A stretch of DNA of 64,000 nucleotides, taken from positions 347,783 through 411,782 of the forward strand of contig CAYSOF010000003.1 of assembly GCA_964432595.1 (NCBI GenBank), in the 5' to 3' direction. Under the pieces are notes generated by a model that ran no database searches, was not told where the DNA came from, and saw only the letters and a list, made by a program, of their open reading frames with translations. The stretch comes from DASYLJ01 sp964432595. Lineage in GTDB: Bacteria; Desulfobacterota; Binatia; DP-6. This document shows, one piece after another, positions 1 through 8,667 of this stretch (positions within the stretch are counted from its first letter, which is position 1; each line of letters starts with the position of its first letter). Position numbers and translations under genes: made by a program.

Positions 1-446
1 ACGAGGATCGACGGCGTGAACATCGCGATGCCCGTGCGACGGCTGACGGCGCGACACGCCGCCTCGAGCGCCGAGGCGTGGCGCGGACCACCGTGCCCGT
101 TCGTCACGACGACGTGGCGATAACCGGCGCGCGCGAGACAGCGGCCGTGCGCGACGAGGGTGTCGTAGAGCGCGCCCTGCCGCACGTTCATCGAGCCGCG
201 CAGCGGCAGCTCGTCGGTGCCGATCGACAGCGCCGGCAGCTGCACGACCGTCCAGTCGGGATGGCGCTCGGCGAACCGGCGGCCGGTCTCTTCCGCCATC
301 CATCTCGCCATGTACCAGTCCATCCCGATGGGCAGGTGCGGACCATGCACCTCGAGCGCGGACACGGGCTGGAACGCGACGGTGCGCACACCGTCCAGGC
401 GGCGGATCTGCGAGTACGTCAGCTCTTCGGCACGCACGAGCGGCAT
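1..446 (-). CDS. Creatininase family protein (C-terminal part cut by window edge)
   Basis: Creatininase-family metallohydrolases cleave C-N amide bonds in small cyclic or linear amides, creatinine being the type substrate. Reading leftward from the ATG at 446, the frame is open to base 1 (148 codons). It shows the family metal-binding segment LEVHGPHLPIGMD (E32, H34, H37, D43) and the later NGHGG segment (residues 116-120) that carries another metal-binding His. The fold and the motif spacing fit well; the rest of the domain lies beyond the window. The substrate cannot be told, because relatives include mycofactocin-system and riboflavin-pathway enzymes. It is transcribed in the same direction as the SEC-C protein upstream at 474-1661, with about 27 bases between them, so the two may be co-transcribed. 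Confidence 0.85.
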   Translation of the reverse strand, partial: MPLVRAEELTYSQIRRLDGVRTVAFQPVSALEVHGPHLPIGMDWYMARWMAEETGRRFAERHPDWTVVQLPALSIGTDELPLRGSMNVRQGALYDTLVAHGRCLARAGYRHVVVTNGHGGPRHASALEAACRAVSRRTGIAMFTPSIL

Positions 447-473
447 ACCGAGGTGCTAACGCGGGCGCGCGGC

Positions 474-1661
474 TCAGGGCAACCCGAGGGCCACGCGTAG
501 CGGCGTCAGATCGATTCGGTGGCCCTCGGGCGAATCCATCTCCATCGCAGCCAGGAGCTCGACCAACTGTTGGACCTTGGCCCGGCCTTCCGGCGACCGC
601 ATCGCTTCGCGCGGCGTCTGCCGCTGCAACGCCGGGATGCGGCGATCCGGCCAGCCGTCGTAGTCGGCGCGGCGACGCGCGCGACTCGGCGACTCCGGAT
701 CGTCGCGCAGGTGGCATCCACCGAAGGTGCGGCCACTGCCACAAGCGCATGGATTGTCGGGGTCGAGTGGACGCGAGTCCGGATGCGGGACACGCAATCG
801 CACCGGCCCGGTCGTCGGCGTACCGAGCTCCTCGACGATCGTACCGGGATGCTGCTCGGCGAGGGCCGCTCCGCGGCGCGTGAGCAGCTCGGTCACCGCG
901 GCCGCACAGACGGTCGCCAGGACGACGTCCGCCTCGCGCGTCGGACGACGGATGCCGTCGGGGTCGAGACACAGCACCACCGGATAGCCATCCGACGCGG
1001 CGACCGTCCATCGATGTTCCTCGACCTCACCTCGCAGCGACGCCGCGAGTGCATCGCCATCTTCGTAGTTGAGCGACAACAGGTAGCCGCCGAGGTACGG
1101 CACCGCTTGGCCCTCTGCCGGCCCGTCGCCGAACGCATCGTAGGAAGCGACCGAGTCGAAGAGGAGCAGCCCGCGGTTCTCGTCCAGTCCGCCGATGACC
1201 ACCAGACATGCGTCGTGGAGCCCGATCGCGGGCACGTCGATGGCGATGGGATGGTCGTCGGCCACCGTTCGCCATGGTTGCAAGCGGTACAATGCGGCGG
1301 CCGCCTCGAAGAGCGCCCGGAGGAGCGGCTCGGCGATGTGCCCGTGCTCGAGGTAGCTCGGCGGCTCCTCGGACGTCGCCAATGACGCGAGCTCGTCGAG
1401 CAGGTCCTCCATGAGCTCCGCGACGAACTCCGGCGACTCGACGACGACGTCGACGCTGGGGCCGAACCGCTGCTGTACGGCGTGGACGAGCTCGGCAGTG
1501 ACGTACACGCGCTCTGGCGGCCGCTCGTGAATACCGTCCAACGCGGCGAGGGCGTCGGACGCCGACACCGGCGCCATGCCGACGTGCGTCGCCAGGATGC
1601 GACCGTCGCTCATACTTCGCCAGATCACCAGGTCGGGCCGTGTGGGCTGCGGATGCGACAC
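474..1661 (-). CDS. SEC-C motif-containing protein of unknown function
   Basis: The diagnostic element is a C-terminal SEC-C zinc-binding motif, CACGSGRTFGGCH, at about residues 305-317 of 395. It resembles the C-terminal zinc tail of SecA and is usually found on proteins that bind nucleic acid or other proteins. The N-terminal 300 residues are acidic and mixed alpha/beta, with no domain I can name. The start is uncertain. An ATG at 1754 would add an Arg-rich leader that looks non-coding; an ATG at 1613 would drop the plausible segment RPDLVIWRSMSDGRIL; the GTG at 1661 keeps that segment and is chosen here. No good ribosome-binding site precedes any of the three. Confidence 0.75.
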   Translation of the reverse strand: MSHPQPTRPDLVIWRSMSDGRILATHVGMAPVSASDALAALDGIHERPPERVYVTAELVHAVQQRFGPSVDVVVESPEFVAELMEDLLDELASLATSEEPPSYLEHGHIAEPLLRALFEAAAALYRLQPWRTVADDHPIAIDVPAIGLHDACLVVIGGLDENRGLLLFDSVASYDAFGDGPAEGQAVPYLGGYLLSLNYEDGDALAASLRGEVEEHRWTVAASDGYPVVLCLDPDGIRRPTREADVVLATVCAAAVTELLTRRGAALAEQHPGTIVEELGTPTTGPVRLRVPHPDSRPLDPDNPCACGSGRTFGGCHLRDDPESPSRARRRADYDGWPDRRIPALQRQTPREAMRSPEGRAKVQQLVELLAAMEMDSPEGHRIDLTPLRVALGLP

Positions 1662-1819
1662 GTAGAACGGCGCCCGTACGCACGCGCACACCCACGCGCG
1701 AACACGGCTCCGCGATCGGGCACGCCCTTTCCGTTTCCGCCGTCGCATCGGCATGGCGGTGCTCTACCACCACCTTGCCGGGAGCACACCCCGCGCATAC
1801 ACCACTTCGGACGAGCGTC

Positions 1820-2296
1820 ATGTCCTTCTTCGACACCTTCGAGCTGCTTTCGTTCGTCGTCACCGTGGTCGGCCTGCCGTTCGCGATCTGGGTGTTCCTG
1901 CGCGAGCAGCGCAAGGAGCGCGAGAACGAGGAGGACGAGGCGTACCAGCTGCTTTCCGACAGCTACAACGACTTCCTCACGCTCGTGCTCGCGAACGCCG
2001 ACCTCCGCCTGCGCACGGGCAGCGAGGTGCTGGCGCTCGACGACGAGCAGCTCGAGCGCCAACGGGTCATCTTCGAGATGCTCGTCTCGCTGTTCGAGCG
2101 CGCGTACATCCTGATCTACGACGACCCGATGTCGCCGAAGCAGCGCCGGCGCTGGCACTCGTGGGACGACTACATGCGCGAGTGGTGCCGCCGGGAGGAC
2201 TTCCGCCGGCAGCTCCCCCTTCTGCTGCGCGGCGAGGACCCCGAGTTCCGCGCGTACATCGAACGGCTGGCGCACGACGAGGCGCAGGCGCAGTGA
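1820..2296 (+). CDS. Small membrane-anchored protein coupled to an ABC exporter
   Basis: A 158-residue protein not recognised as a named family. It has one hydrophobic stretch at the N-terminus (about residues 8-27, FELLSFVVTVVGLPFAIWVF). A highly charged, probably coiled-coil and helical domain follows, beginning REQRKERENEEDEAYQLL, so most of the chain should face the cytoplasm. The last bases overlap the GTG start of the ABC ATPase at 2293 (GTGA), indicating translational coupling. It is therefore likely an accessory subunit of, or is co-regulated with, that exporter; this comes from context only. The ATG at 1820 was chosen over an in-frame ATG at 1640 because the upstream residues look like non-coding GC-rich sequence and would bury the hydrophobic segment. 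Confidence 0.7.
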   Translation: MSFFDTFELLSFVVTVVGLPFAIWVFLREQRKERENEEDEAYQLLSDSYNDFLTLVLANADLRLRTGSEVLALDDEQLERQRVIFEMLVSLFERAYILIYDDPMSPKQRRRWHSWDDYMREWCRREDFRRQLPLLLRGEDPEFRAYIERLAHDEAQAQ

Positions 2297-3231
2297 GCGA
2301 CGTCGCGATCCGCGTCGAGCACCTGGTGAAGGTGTACGCGCGCCGCTCCGGGACGCCGGTGCGCGCCGTCGACGGCCTGTCGTTCGACGTCCCCATCGGC
2401 TGCATCTTCGGCATGCTCGGACCGAACGGCGCCGGCAAGACGACGACGTTGAGCATCCTGACGACGCTGATCCCGCTCACGTCGGGGAAGGCCAGCGTGC
2501 TCGGCTTCGACGTCACGACGCAGGGCCTCGACGTGCGGCGTCGGATCTCGGTCGTGATCCAGCAGTCGGCCGCGGACATGTTCCTGAGCGTGCGCGACAA
2601 CCTGCGCACGTATGCGCGCTTCCACGCCATCGACGACGGGACGGCACGCCGCCGCATCGACGACGTGCTCGACCGCTTCCAGATCGCCGACGCGGCCGAC
2701 CGCAAGGTGATGGACCTGTCGGGCGGACAGCGCCGTCGCGTGCAGGTGGCGAAGACGTTCCTCGTCGACACGCCGGTCGTCTTCCTCGACGAGTTCTCGA
2801 CCGGCATGGACCCGATCCTGAAGCGCGCGGTGATGGACATGCTGCGCGCCGAGGCGAAGCGCGGCCGCACGATCGTGCTGACGACGCAGATCCTGAACGA
2901 GGCCGAGGAGCTCTGCGACGACATCCTCATCATCGACAAGGGCAGGCAGGTGGCGCGCGGCGACCTGCACGCGCTCAAGCTGCTCAGCGACGGGATGAAG
3001 GAGGTGTCGATGACGTTCGATCGCCTCCCCGACGGCATCGAGTCCGAGTTGCGCGCACTGAGCCCGCTGCACCTCGCGATCGCCGGCAACACCGTCGAGA
3101 TCGGCCTGCGCATGCCGGAAGCCGAGATCCTCGCGCTGGTCGCGCAGCTCGCGGCGCGCGGGACCGTGCTGCGCGTCGAGGTGAGCGGCGCCAGCCTCGA
3201 GGACGTCTTCGTCGCGCTGCTCGCGAACTGA
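2293..3231 (+). CDS. ABC-2 type exporter ATP-binding protein (DrrA-like)
   Basis: Cytoplasmic ATPase of a two-gene ABC-2 exporter, 312 residues. All motifs are present: Walker A GPNGAGKTTT (about residues 43-52), the signature LSGGQRRRVQVAK, Walker B VVFLDEFSTGMD and a switch His-equivalent region TIVLTTQ, where the usual His is Gln as in many DrrA/CcmA-type subunits. The C-terminal extension after about residue 225 matches the DUF4162-like tail of drug and polysaccharide ABC-2 ATPases. The GTG start at 2293 overlaps the stop of the upstream membrane protein. The permease begins 7 bases after its stop. Substrate is unknown; homologues export antibiotics, lipids or polysaccharide. Confidence 0.92.
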   Translation: MSDVAIRVEHLVKVYARRSGTPVRAVDGLSFDVPIGCIFGMLGPNGAGKTTTLSILTTLIPLTSGKASVLGFDVTTQGLDVRRRISVVIQQSAADMFLSVRDNLRTYARFHAIDDGTARRRIDDVLDRFQIADAADRKVMDLSGGQRRRVQVAKTFLVDTPVVFLDEFSTGMDPILKRAVMDMLRAEAKRGRTIVLTTQILNEAEELCDDILIIDKGRQVARGDLHALKLLSDGMKEVSMTFDRLPDGIESELRALSPLHLAIAGNTVEIGLRMPEAEILALVAQLAARGTVLRVEVSGASLEDVFVALLAN

Positions 3232-3238
3232 GGGATCG

Positions 3239-3994
3239 ATGCACGCACTGCGCGCCGTCGTCTACCGCGAAGCCCGCATCCGGGCGACCAACGCGCTCTT
3301 CATCTTCTGGGACCTGCTGTCACCGCTGGCCTACCTGCTCGTGTTCGGCGTCGGCATCGACTCGGCACTGGGCCCACCGGTGGCCGTCCCCGGCATCGAC
3401 TACAACGCGTTCTTCCTCGCCGGCGTGCTCGCGATGGCGAGCTTCAGCATCGCGTCCAACACGGCGTGGTCGTTCTTCATGGACCGCGACAACGGCATCT
3501 TCTACGAGATGCTGACGTACCCGATGAGCCGCGGGCAGTACCTGCTCGGCAAGGTGCTCTTCAACGTCTTCGTCGCCGTCGTCCAGGCCGCCGTGACGGT
3601 CGGTCTCGCCGCGGGCCTGCTCGACGTCCCCATCGTCTGGCCCCAGCTGCCGCTCCTCGCCGCGGCGGTCGTCGCCGGGACGATCGGCTGGTTCTTCTTC
3701 TACGCGTGCTTCGCGCTGCGCATCCGGCGCAACGACGCGTTCAACACCGTGACGTCGATCCTCTACTTCGCACTGCAGTTCGCCAGCTCGATGTTCTACC
3801 CGCTCGAGCCGCTGCCGGCGTGGCTCCGCGCCATCTCGTTCGCGAACCCGATCACCTGGCACGTCGACGTCATGCGCTTCGCGAGCATCGGTCTCGGTCA
3901 CCCGACCACGATCGCGTGGGAGGCGCTGGCCTTCGTCGTGTTCTCCGCGGTGTCGTTCGCGTTCGCGACGCGCTTCCTCAACCGGCAGGGCTGA
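3239..3994 (+). CDS. ABC-2 type transporter permease
   Basis: Integral membrane subunit (251 residues) partnering the ATPase that ends at 3231. About six hydrophobic segments follow a short cytoplasmic N-terminus, including LFIFWDLLSPLAYLLVFGVG and LALAAGLLDV-like stretches. The ABC-2 family core is recognisable in the mid-chain EMLTYPMSRGQYLLGKVLF region and the C-terminal FYPLEPLPAWLRAISFANPITW segment typical of NodJ/DrrB permeases. The start ATG lies 7 bases after the ATPase stop. Its last 17 bases overlap the 3' end of the oppositely transcribed methyltransferase. Confidence 0.9.
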   Translation: MHALRAVVYREARIRATNALFIFWDLLSPLAYLLVFGVGIDSALGPPVAVPGIDYNAFFLAGVLAMASFSIASNTAWSFFMDRDNGIFYEMLTYPMSRGQYLLGKVLFNVFVAVVQAAVTVGLAAGLLDVPIVWPQLPLLAAAVVAGTIGWFFFYACFALRIRRNDAFNTVTSILYFALQFASSMFYPLEPLPAWLRAISFANPITWHVDVMRFASIGLGHPTTIAWEALAFVVFSAVSFAFATRFLNRQG

Positions 3995-4484
3995 CCGCGG
4001 CGATCCGCTGGACGACGGCCGGCCGCGGCTCGGTCACCTCGCCCTCCTCGAACGCGACGACACGCAGCCGCCCGCCGACGACGTCGCGCAGCTCGCCCGG
4101 GCGCAGGAGGAAGTCCGGATTGCGCGGATGGCCGAAGCGCTCGTTGCCGGCCATGAACGTCTCGTAGAGGAGCGCGCCGCCCGGCAGCAGCGCGTCGAGC
4201 AGCGCGGGGAAGAGCGGACGGTGCAGGTAGTTCGTGACGACGATGCCGCCGAAGCGCTCGCCCGGCAGCGGCCACGGCGAGCCGTCCTCGAGATCGGCTC
4301 GGACGATGCGGAGCCCCGCCTGCGGCGCCAACGCCGCCACGTCGCGATCCACGGCGACTACCGGGTGCCCGCGCTCCAGGAAGAAGCGCGTGTGACGACC
4401 CGCGCCGGCGGCCACGTCCAGCACCGGCGCCCCGGGCGGCACGAGCGCGGCATGACGGACGACCCACGACGACGGCGACGACAC
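3978..4484 (-). CDS. Class I SAM-dependent methyltransferase (small, TehB-like)
   Basis: Cytoplasmic methyltransferase of 168 residues using S-adenosylmethionine. Motif I is VLDVAAGAGRHTRFF, followed by the acidic end of strand 2 (VVAVDRD) and motif-IV-like IVVTNYLHRPLFP. The short length and the pattern resemble TehB/SAM-binding small methyltransferases. The acceptor cannot be predicted. It starts with GTG at 4484 and is divergent from the DUF1330 gene at 4523, leaving only about 38 bases for both promoters. Its 3' end overlaps the ABC permease by 17 bases. Confidence 0.85.
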   Translation of the reverse strand: MSSPSSWVVRHAALVPPGAPVLDVAAGAGRHTRFFLERGHPVVAVDRDVAALAPQAGLRIVRADLEDGSPWPLPGERFGGIVVTNYLHRPLFPALLDALLPGGALLYETFMAGNERFGHPRNPDFLLRPGELRDVVGGRLRVVAFEEGEVTEPRPAVVQRIAAVSPAG

Positions 4485-4522
4485 GGGCGCGCTGTAGCAG
4501 ATTCGTGCTATCGGCCGACACC

Positions 4523-4939
4523 ATGATCGTGACCAATGCCCTGATCCCGAACGGCGAGCAGATCTCCGCGCTCGCCGCCGACGACCGGCCCGAGCCCATC
4601 ACCATGCTGAACCTGCTCAAGTTCCGCGCGAAGGCGGCATATCCGGACGGCCGCGATCCGGAGCTCTCCGGCCGCGACGCCTACCAGCGCTACGCCGACC
4701 GGATGGTGCCCTACGTCGAGTCGCGCGGCGCGCGCGTGGTGTTCATGGGCGACATCCGCGCGCTGGTGGTCGGCGAGGTCGGCGAGAACTGGGACACCGC
4801 GGCGCTGGTCCAGTACCCGTCGGCGCGCGAGTTCCTGTCGATCGCGATGTCGCCCGAGGTGCACGAGTTTTCGGTCGACCGCGAGGCGGGCCTCGAAGGC
4901 CAGCTGCTGCTGATGGTCGGACCGCGCGACCCGGCTTGA
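4523..4939 (+). CDS. DUF1330 domain-containing protein
   Basis: A 138-residue protein of the dimeric alpha-beta barrel type. The segments MLNLLKFR, GRDAYQRYADRMVPYVESRG and ARVVFMGDI are characteristic of DUF1330, whose members are small cytoplasmic proteins with no established reaction. The ATG at 4523 is preferred over the TTG/GTG-like start 18 bases earlier because MIVTNALIPNGEQ gives a normal beginning. It stands alone between a divergent methyltransferase and the downstream phospholipase D-like gene 31 bases away. Confidence 0.85.
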   Translation: MIVTNALIPNGEQISALAADDRPEPITMLNLLKFRAKAAYPDGRDPELSGRDAYQRYADRMVPYVESRGARVVFMGDIRALVVGEVGENWDTAALVQYPSAREFLSIAMSPEVHEFSVDREAGLEGQLLLMVGPRDPA

Positions 4940-4970
4940 TCGTCCGGCGCGCGCGGCTAGAAACGGGAGC

Positions 4971-6527
4971 GTGCCGACGCCGTCGCTCCCAATCGTCGAC
5001 CTCGGGCGAAACGCGTGGCGGCAGACGATCGCGCGCGATTCCGGTGTCCTGATCGACGCGGCCGACTACTACCGCGCCTTCTACGAGAGCGCCCGCGCCG
5101 CCCGCCACTACGTCCTCATGTCGGGCTGGCAATTCGACAGCGGCGTCCCGCTGCTGCGGGGGGACGACGTGCCAGCCGGCGCCGAGGTGCGGTTCGTTCC
5201 GTTCCTGAACGGGCTCTGCGAGGCGAATCCGGACCTGCACGTCTACATCCTCGCATGGGATTTCCACGTCGTGCTCGGACTGGAGCGCGAGTGGCTGCAG
5301 CGGATCTATTTCCACTGGACGACCAACTCGCGCTTTCGATTCGTGTTCGACGACTGCCCCGTCGACGGCGGCTCCCACCATCAGAAGTTCGTGATCGTCG
5401 ACGGCACGCACGCCTACGTCGGCGGCATGGACACGTGCGAGGCGCGCTGGGACGACCGCCGGCACCGCGGTGACAATCCGCTGCGGACGTCGCGCGGCGC
5501 GCCGCAGAAACCCTACCATGACGTACAGGCGTGGCTGGCCGGTTCCCGGGTGACGGCAGACCTCGCGGAGCTCTTCTGGGCACGTTGGACGTCGTGCGGC
5601 GGCGGCGATCGCCCGGCGTTGCCGTCCGCACCCGACACCGCGGCGCGGCCGCGCGGCCTGCTGCCGATCGGAGGCGGCCGCGTCGCGATCAGCCGGACGC
5701 AGCCGAGCGCCGACGAGCACGGCATCCGCGAAGTCGAGCACCTCTTCGTCGACGCGATCGCCGCCGCCGAGCGACTCGTCTTCATCGAGACGCAGTACTT
5801 CAGCAGCCGCCGCATCCGGGACGCGCTCATCGAGCGGATGGAGCGGGCCGACGGTCCGCGGCTCGACATCGTCGTGCTGGTCAACGAGCGCGCCGAGGCG
5901 CTCAAGGAGGAGCTGGCCGTCGGATTGCGACAGGCGCAGAACCTCGATCTGCTTCGCGACGCGGCGGCGAAGAGCGGGCACCGCCTCGGGCTCTACTATT
6001 CCGTTTGCGACGGGCCGACGGACGACTTCCGCTGCACCTACATCCACTCGAAGATCCTCGCCGTCGACGACCGCTTCCTCACGGTCGGGTCGGCGAACCT
6101 GACGAATCGCAGCATGGGCATCGACAGCGAGCTGCACGTCACGTGGGAAGCGCTCGGCACCGGCCGCGACGACCGGCGACTCGCCCGCGCGATTCGGCAC
6201 GTCCGCGTGAGCCTGCTGGCGGAGCACGGCGGCCTGGAGGGCTTCCGGTCGATACGGTCGATCGCGCGGAGCGAGCGCCTGGTCGAGCGCCTCGACGCGC
6301 TCGCCGCGATCCCTGGCGCTCGCCTGCAGCGGCACGGGCCACCCACGCCCGCCCAGGAGGCGGCCATGAAGGTGGTCGATCCGACGACGCTGCCGTTCGA
6401 CCCGGACACGTCACCCGACGCCGTCGACGAGCCGGTGGAGGAATCGGCCACGGGTCTGCTCGACCCGGTGACCGGCACGTTCGCCGCGCTGCGCGACCTG
6501 CTGCGCGGGCAGCGGTCCTCCTCGTAA
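4971..6527 (+). CDS. Phospholipase D-like protein with two HKD motifs
   Basis: A 518-residue PLD-superfamily enzyme that would transfer or hydrolyse phosphodiester bonds of phospholipids through a covalent His intermediate. Both catalytic motifs are intact. The first is HHQKFVIVDG with H137, K139 and D144; the second is IHSKILAVDD with H359, K361 and D366, followed by the usual GSANLTNRSMGIDSEL. The early segment LMSGWQFDSGVPLL is typical of cytosolic bacterial PLD/cardiolipin-synthase relatives that lack a signal peptide. The last 90 residues are a low-complexity acidic tail. Start is GTG at 4971. Whether it is a hydrolase or a cardiolipin-synthase-like transferase cannot be decided. Confidence 0.9.
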   Translation: MPTPSLPIVDLGRNAWRQTIARDSGVLIDAADYYRAFYESARAARHYVLMSGWQFDSGVPLLRGDDVPAGAEVRFVPFLNGLCEANPDLHVYILAWDFHVVLGLEREWLQRIYFHWTTNSRFRFVFDDCPVDGGSHHQKFVIVDGTHAYVGGMDTCEARWDDRRHRGDNPLRTSRGAPQKPYHDVQAWLAGSRVTADLAELFWARWTSCGGGDRPALPSAPDTAARPRGLLPIGGGRVAISRTQPSADEHGIREVEHLFVDAIAAAERLVFIETQYFSSRRIRDALIERMERADGPRLDIVVLVNERAEALKEELAVGLRQAQNLDLLRDAAAKSGHRLGLYYSVCDGPTDDFRCTYIHSKILAVDDRFLTVGSANLTNRSMGIDSELHVTWEALGTGRDDRRLARAIRHVRVSLLAEHGGLEGFRSIRSIARSERLVERLDALAAIPGARLQRHGPPTPAQEAAMKVVDPTTLPFDPDTSPDAVDEPVEESATGLLDPVTGTFAALRDLLRGQRSSS

Positions 6528-6638
6528 TTTCCGCAAAAGCGCGGGCAACGCCGACGCGGCGCAGACCCGCGAGGTAGGCCTTGTCGAGCGAATGCGGCGT
6601 TCGTCGGCGGCACATCGTTTGCAGCCTCGCACACGCAC

Positions 6639-7628
6639 ATGCACCTCGTGTCGACCGTCGTTCTCGTGACGGCGTTGATTGTGGCGTCTCGTGACGGTGT
6701 CGCGCTCGCGCAGACGCCGGCGGCGCAGCAGGACGATCTCACGCCGGCGCGCGTGAACGAGCGCACCACCGAGCTGGTGGACGAGCACGCGAGCCGCGCG
6801 GCGATCCTCCGCGCGCAGGTGCTGCTGGACCGTGCCGCGTTTCCGCCCGGCGAGATCGACGGCAAGTTCGGCAGCAACATGCGCCGCGCGATCAGCGGCC
6901 TCCAGCAGGCGCGCGGTCTGCCGGCGACGGGCACCGTCGACGAGCAGACCTGGGCCGCGCTCGAGCAGGCCGACGCCGTGCTGACGACGTACACGATCAC
7001 TCCCGACGACGTCGCGGGCCCGTTCATGCCGATCCCCGGCGACATGATGAAGAAGGCCAAGCTGGACGCGATGTACTTCAGCTCGGCGCTCGAGGCGCTC
7101 GGCGAGAAGTTCCACGCGAGCCCGGCGCTCCTGAGCGAGCTCAACCCCGGCGCCGCCTTCGACGTCGCCGGGACGACGATCACCGTGCCCGGCGTGTCGA
7201 CTGCCGCGCCGCCGCCGGCGGCCGAGATTCGCGTCGACGAGAGCGACAAGTCGGTGAGCGTGATCGACGACGCCGGCAAGGTCATCGCCCGCTATCCGGC
7301 GAGCACCGGCAGCAAGCACGACCCGCTGCCGGTGGGGCGATGGAAGATCAACGGCATCTTCTGGAACCCGCAGTTCCACTACAATCCGCGCCTCTTCTGG
7401 GACGCGCGACGCGGCGATCGCAAGACGACGATCCAGCCCGGCCCGAACAATCCGGTCGGCGTCGTCTGGCTCGATCTCTCGAAGGAGCGCTACGGCATCC
7501 ACGGCACGCCCGTCCCCGCGAACATCGCACGCACCGAGTCGCACGGCTGCATCCGCCTGACGAACTGGGATGCGGTCCGCCTCGGGATGCAGGTCCGCGA
7601 CGGGACGCCGGCGGTGCTGGTCAGGTGA
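6639..7628 (+). CDS. L,D-transpeptidase with peptidoglycan-binding domain
   Basis: Periplasmic cell-wall enzyme (329 residues). An N-terminal signal peptide ends near VALAQ (residues 1-25). A PGRP/PG_binding_1-like helical repeat covers about residues 60-110 (PPGEIDGKFGSNMRRAISGLQ). A LysM-like or linker part follows to about 190, and the YkuD catalytic domain is C-terminal with HGTPVPANIARTESHGCIR; the nucleophile is C304 in SHGCIR and H302 is its partner. Such enzymes form 3-3 crosslinks or attach proteins to peptidoglycan. The M23 peptidase starts 4 bases after its stop, so a two-gene wall-remodelling operon is likely. Confidence 0.93.
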   Translation: MHLVSTVVLVTALIVASRDGVALAQTPAAQQDDLTPARVNERTTELVDEHASRAAILRAQVLLDRAAFPPGEIDGKFGSNMRRAISGLQQARGLPATGTVDEQTWAALEQADAVLTTYTITPDDVAGPFMPIPGDMMKKAKLDAMYFSSALEALGEKFHASPALLSELNPGAAFDVAGTTITVPGVSTAAPPPAAEIRVDESDKSVSVIDDAGKVIARYPASTGSKHDPLPVGRWKINGIFWNPQFHYNPRLFWDARRGDRKTTIQPGPNNPVGVVWLDLSKERYGIHGTPVPANIARTESHGCIRLTNWDAVRLGMQVRDGTPAVLVR

Positions 7629-7632
7629 GCGC

Positions 7633-8181
7633 GTGCGTCGCGCAGCCACGCTGGGCGCGGTCGTTCTGACGGCGCGCCTCGTCGCCGGTGCGCCCTTCGT
7701 CGGTCCGCCCGCGCCCGCGCCGGCCGCCATCGTCACGCAGGAGGACGTCGACGGCCTGCGCGCGCGCCGACTCGACGTACCCGTCTCGGGCATGACGCGC
7801 AGCGAGCTGCAGGACACCTTCGGCGACGATCGCGACCCGCACCGTCACGAGGCGCTCGACATCGTCGCGCCGAGCGGCACGCCGGTCACGGCGGTCGAGG
7901 GAGGCACCATCGTGAAGCTCTTCGAGAGCGTGCCCGGCGGGACGACGATCTACCACCTCGATCCCTCGTCGACCTACGTCTACTACTACGCGCATCTCGA
8001 CCGGTACGCGGACGATCTGCGCGAGGGACAGGCCGTCGAGCGCGGCCAGGTGATCGGCTACGTGGGGACGTCGGGCAACGCGGGCAGGACGCCGCACCTG
8101 CATTTCGCGATCGCGAAGCTCGGGCCGGCGAAGCGGTGGTGGGAAGGCGTGCCGATCAATCCGTATCTCGTGCTGCGGTGA
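7633..8181 (+). CDS. M23 family metallopeptidase (LytM-like)
   Basis: Secreted zinc endopeptidase of 182 residues expected to cut peptidoglycan crosslinks. The signal sequence is short (VRRAATLGAVVLTARLVAGA). The catalytic domain shows H72-x3-D76 in HRHEALDIVAPSGTPV and the second pair in PHLHFAI (H155, H157). The GTG at 7633 is chosen because the preceding in-frame residues overlap the transpeptidase and look non-coding. Placement four bases after the L,D-transpeptidase stop suggests coupled translation and a joint role in wall turnover. The metal ligands are complete, so it should be active rather than a degenerate EnvC/NlpD-type activator. Confidence 0.92.
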   Translation: MRRAATLGAVVLTARLVAGAPFVGPPAPAPAAIVTQEDVDGLRARRLDVPVSGMTRSELQDTFGDDRDPHRHEALDIVAPSGTPVTAVEGGTIVKLFESVPGGTTIYHLDPSSTYVYYYAHLDRYADDLREGQAVERGQVIGYVGTSGNAGRTPHLHFAIAKLGPAKRWWEGVPINPYLVLR

Positions 8182-8184
8182 GCA

Positions 8185-8667
8185 TCATCGCGGATCACGC
8201 GCTCGTCGCCGTCGCCGCGGCTTGGCCTCCTCGAGGAGCGCGACGTCGAGCAAGTCCTTCGGCCGCGACGCCGCGCGCTTGTTCGCGATGAACTCGCGGC
8301 GTCCTAAGAAACCCACCTGATACGAGCCGAAGCGGGCTCTGACGCGCCCCTTCCATGCCTCGGCGAACGTCACGCCCGAGATCCCGGACATCAGATCGAT
8401 CCGCAACGGCTCGTTGCCGAGGCTCGCCATCCGATCCGGAAGTGCGAAGCGGCGCGCCGACCGTGCGAGCGCCGGAAAGCCGTACGCCGTCAGCACCGCG
8501 CCGAGCCGTTGCGCATTCTCGACCGACGGCTCGACGAAGATGTCGAGATCACCGGTCGCGCGAGGCCGTCCGTGCACTGCCAGCGCGTGGGCTCCGACGA
8601 TGACGAAGCGGACGCCTTCGGCGCACAACAACCCGATGAGCTCGCTCCAGTCTGGGGGTAGCTTCAC
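8185..8667 (-). CDS. MNT-type nucleotidyltransferase (DUF6036/AbiEii-like)
   Basis: A 160-residue nucleotidyltransferase-fold protein. The core is VRFVIVGAHALAVHG followed by RATGDLDIFVEPS, where D-x-D supplies the metal-binding carboxylates, and later RIDLMSGISGVTF with the third acidic residue. Proteins of this class include the toxin or antitoxin partners of AbiE/MNT-HEPN systems as well as antibiotic nucleotidyltransferases. The GTG start at 8667 lies inside the small gene at 8549-8800, which is its usual partner in other genomes. The Arg-rich tail RRRRRARDPR is unusual. Confidence 0.85.
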   Translation of the reverse strand: MKLPPDWSELIGLLCAEGVRFVIVGAHALAVHGRPRATGDLDIFVEPSVENAQRLGAVLTAYGFPALARSARRFALPDRMASLGNEPLRIDLMSGISGVTFAEAWKGRVRARFGSYQVGFLGRREFIANKRAASRPKDLLDVALLEEAKPRRRRRARDPR

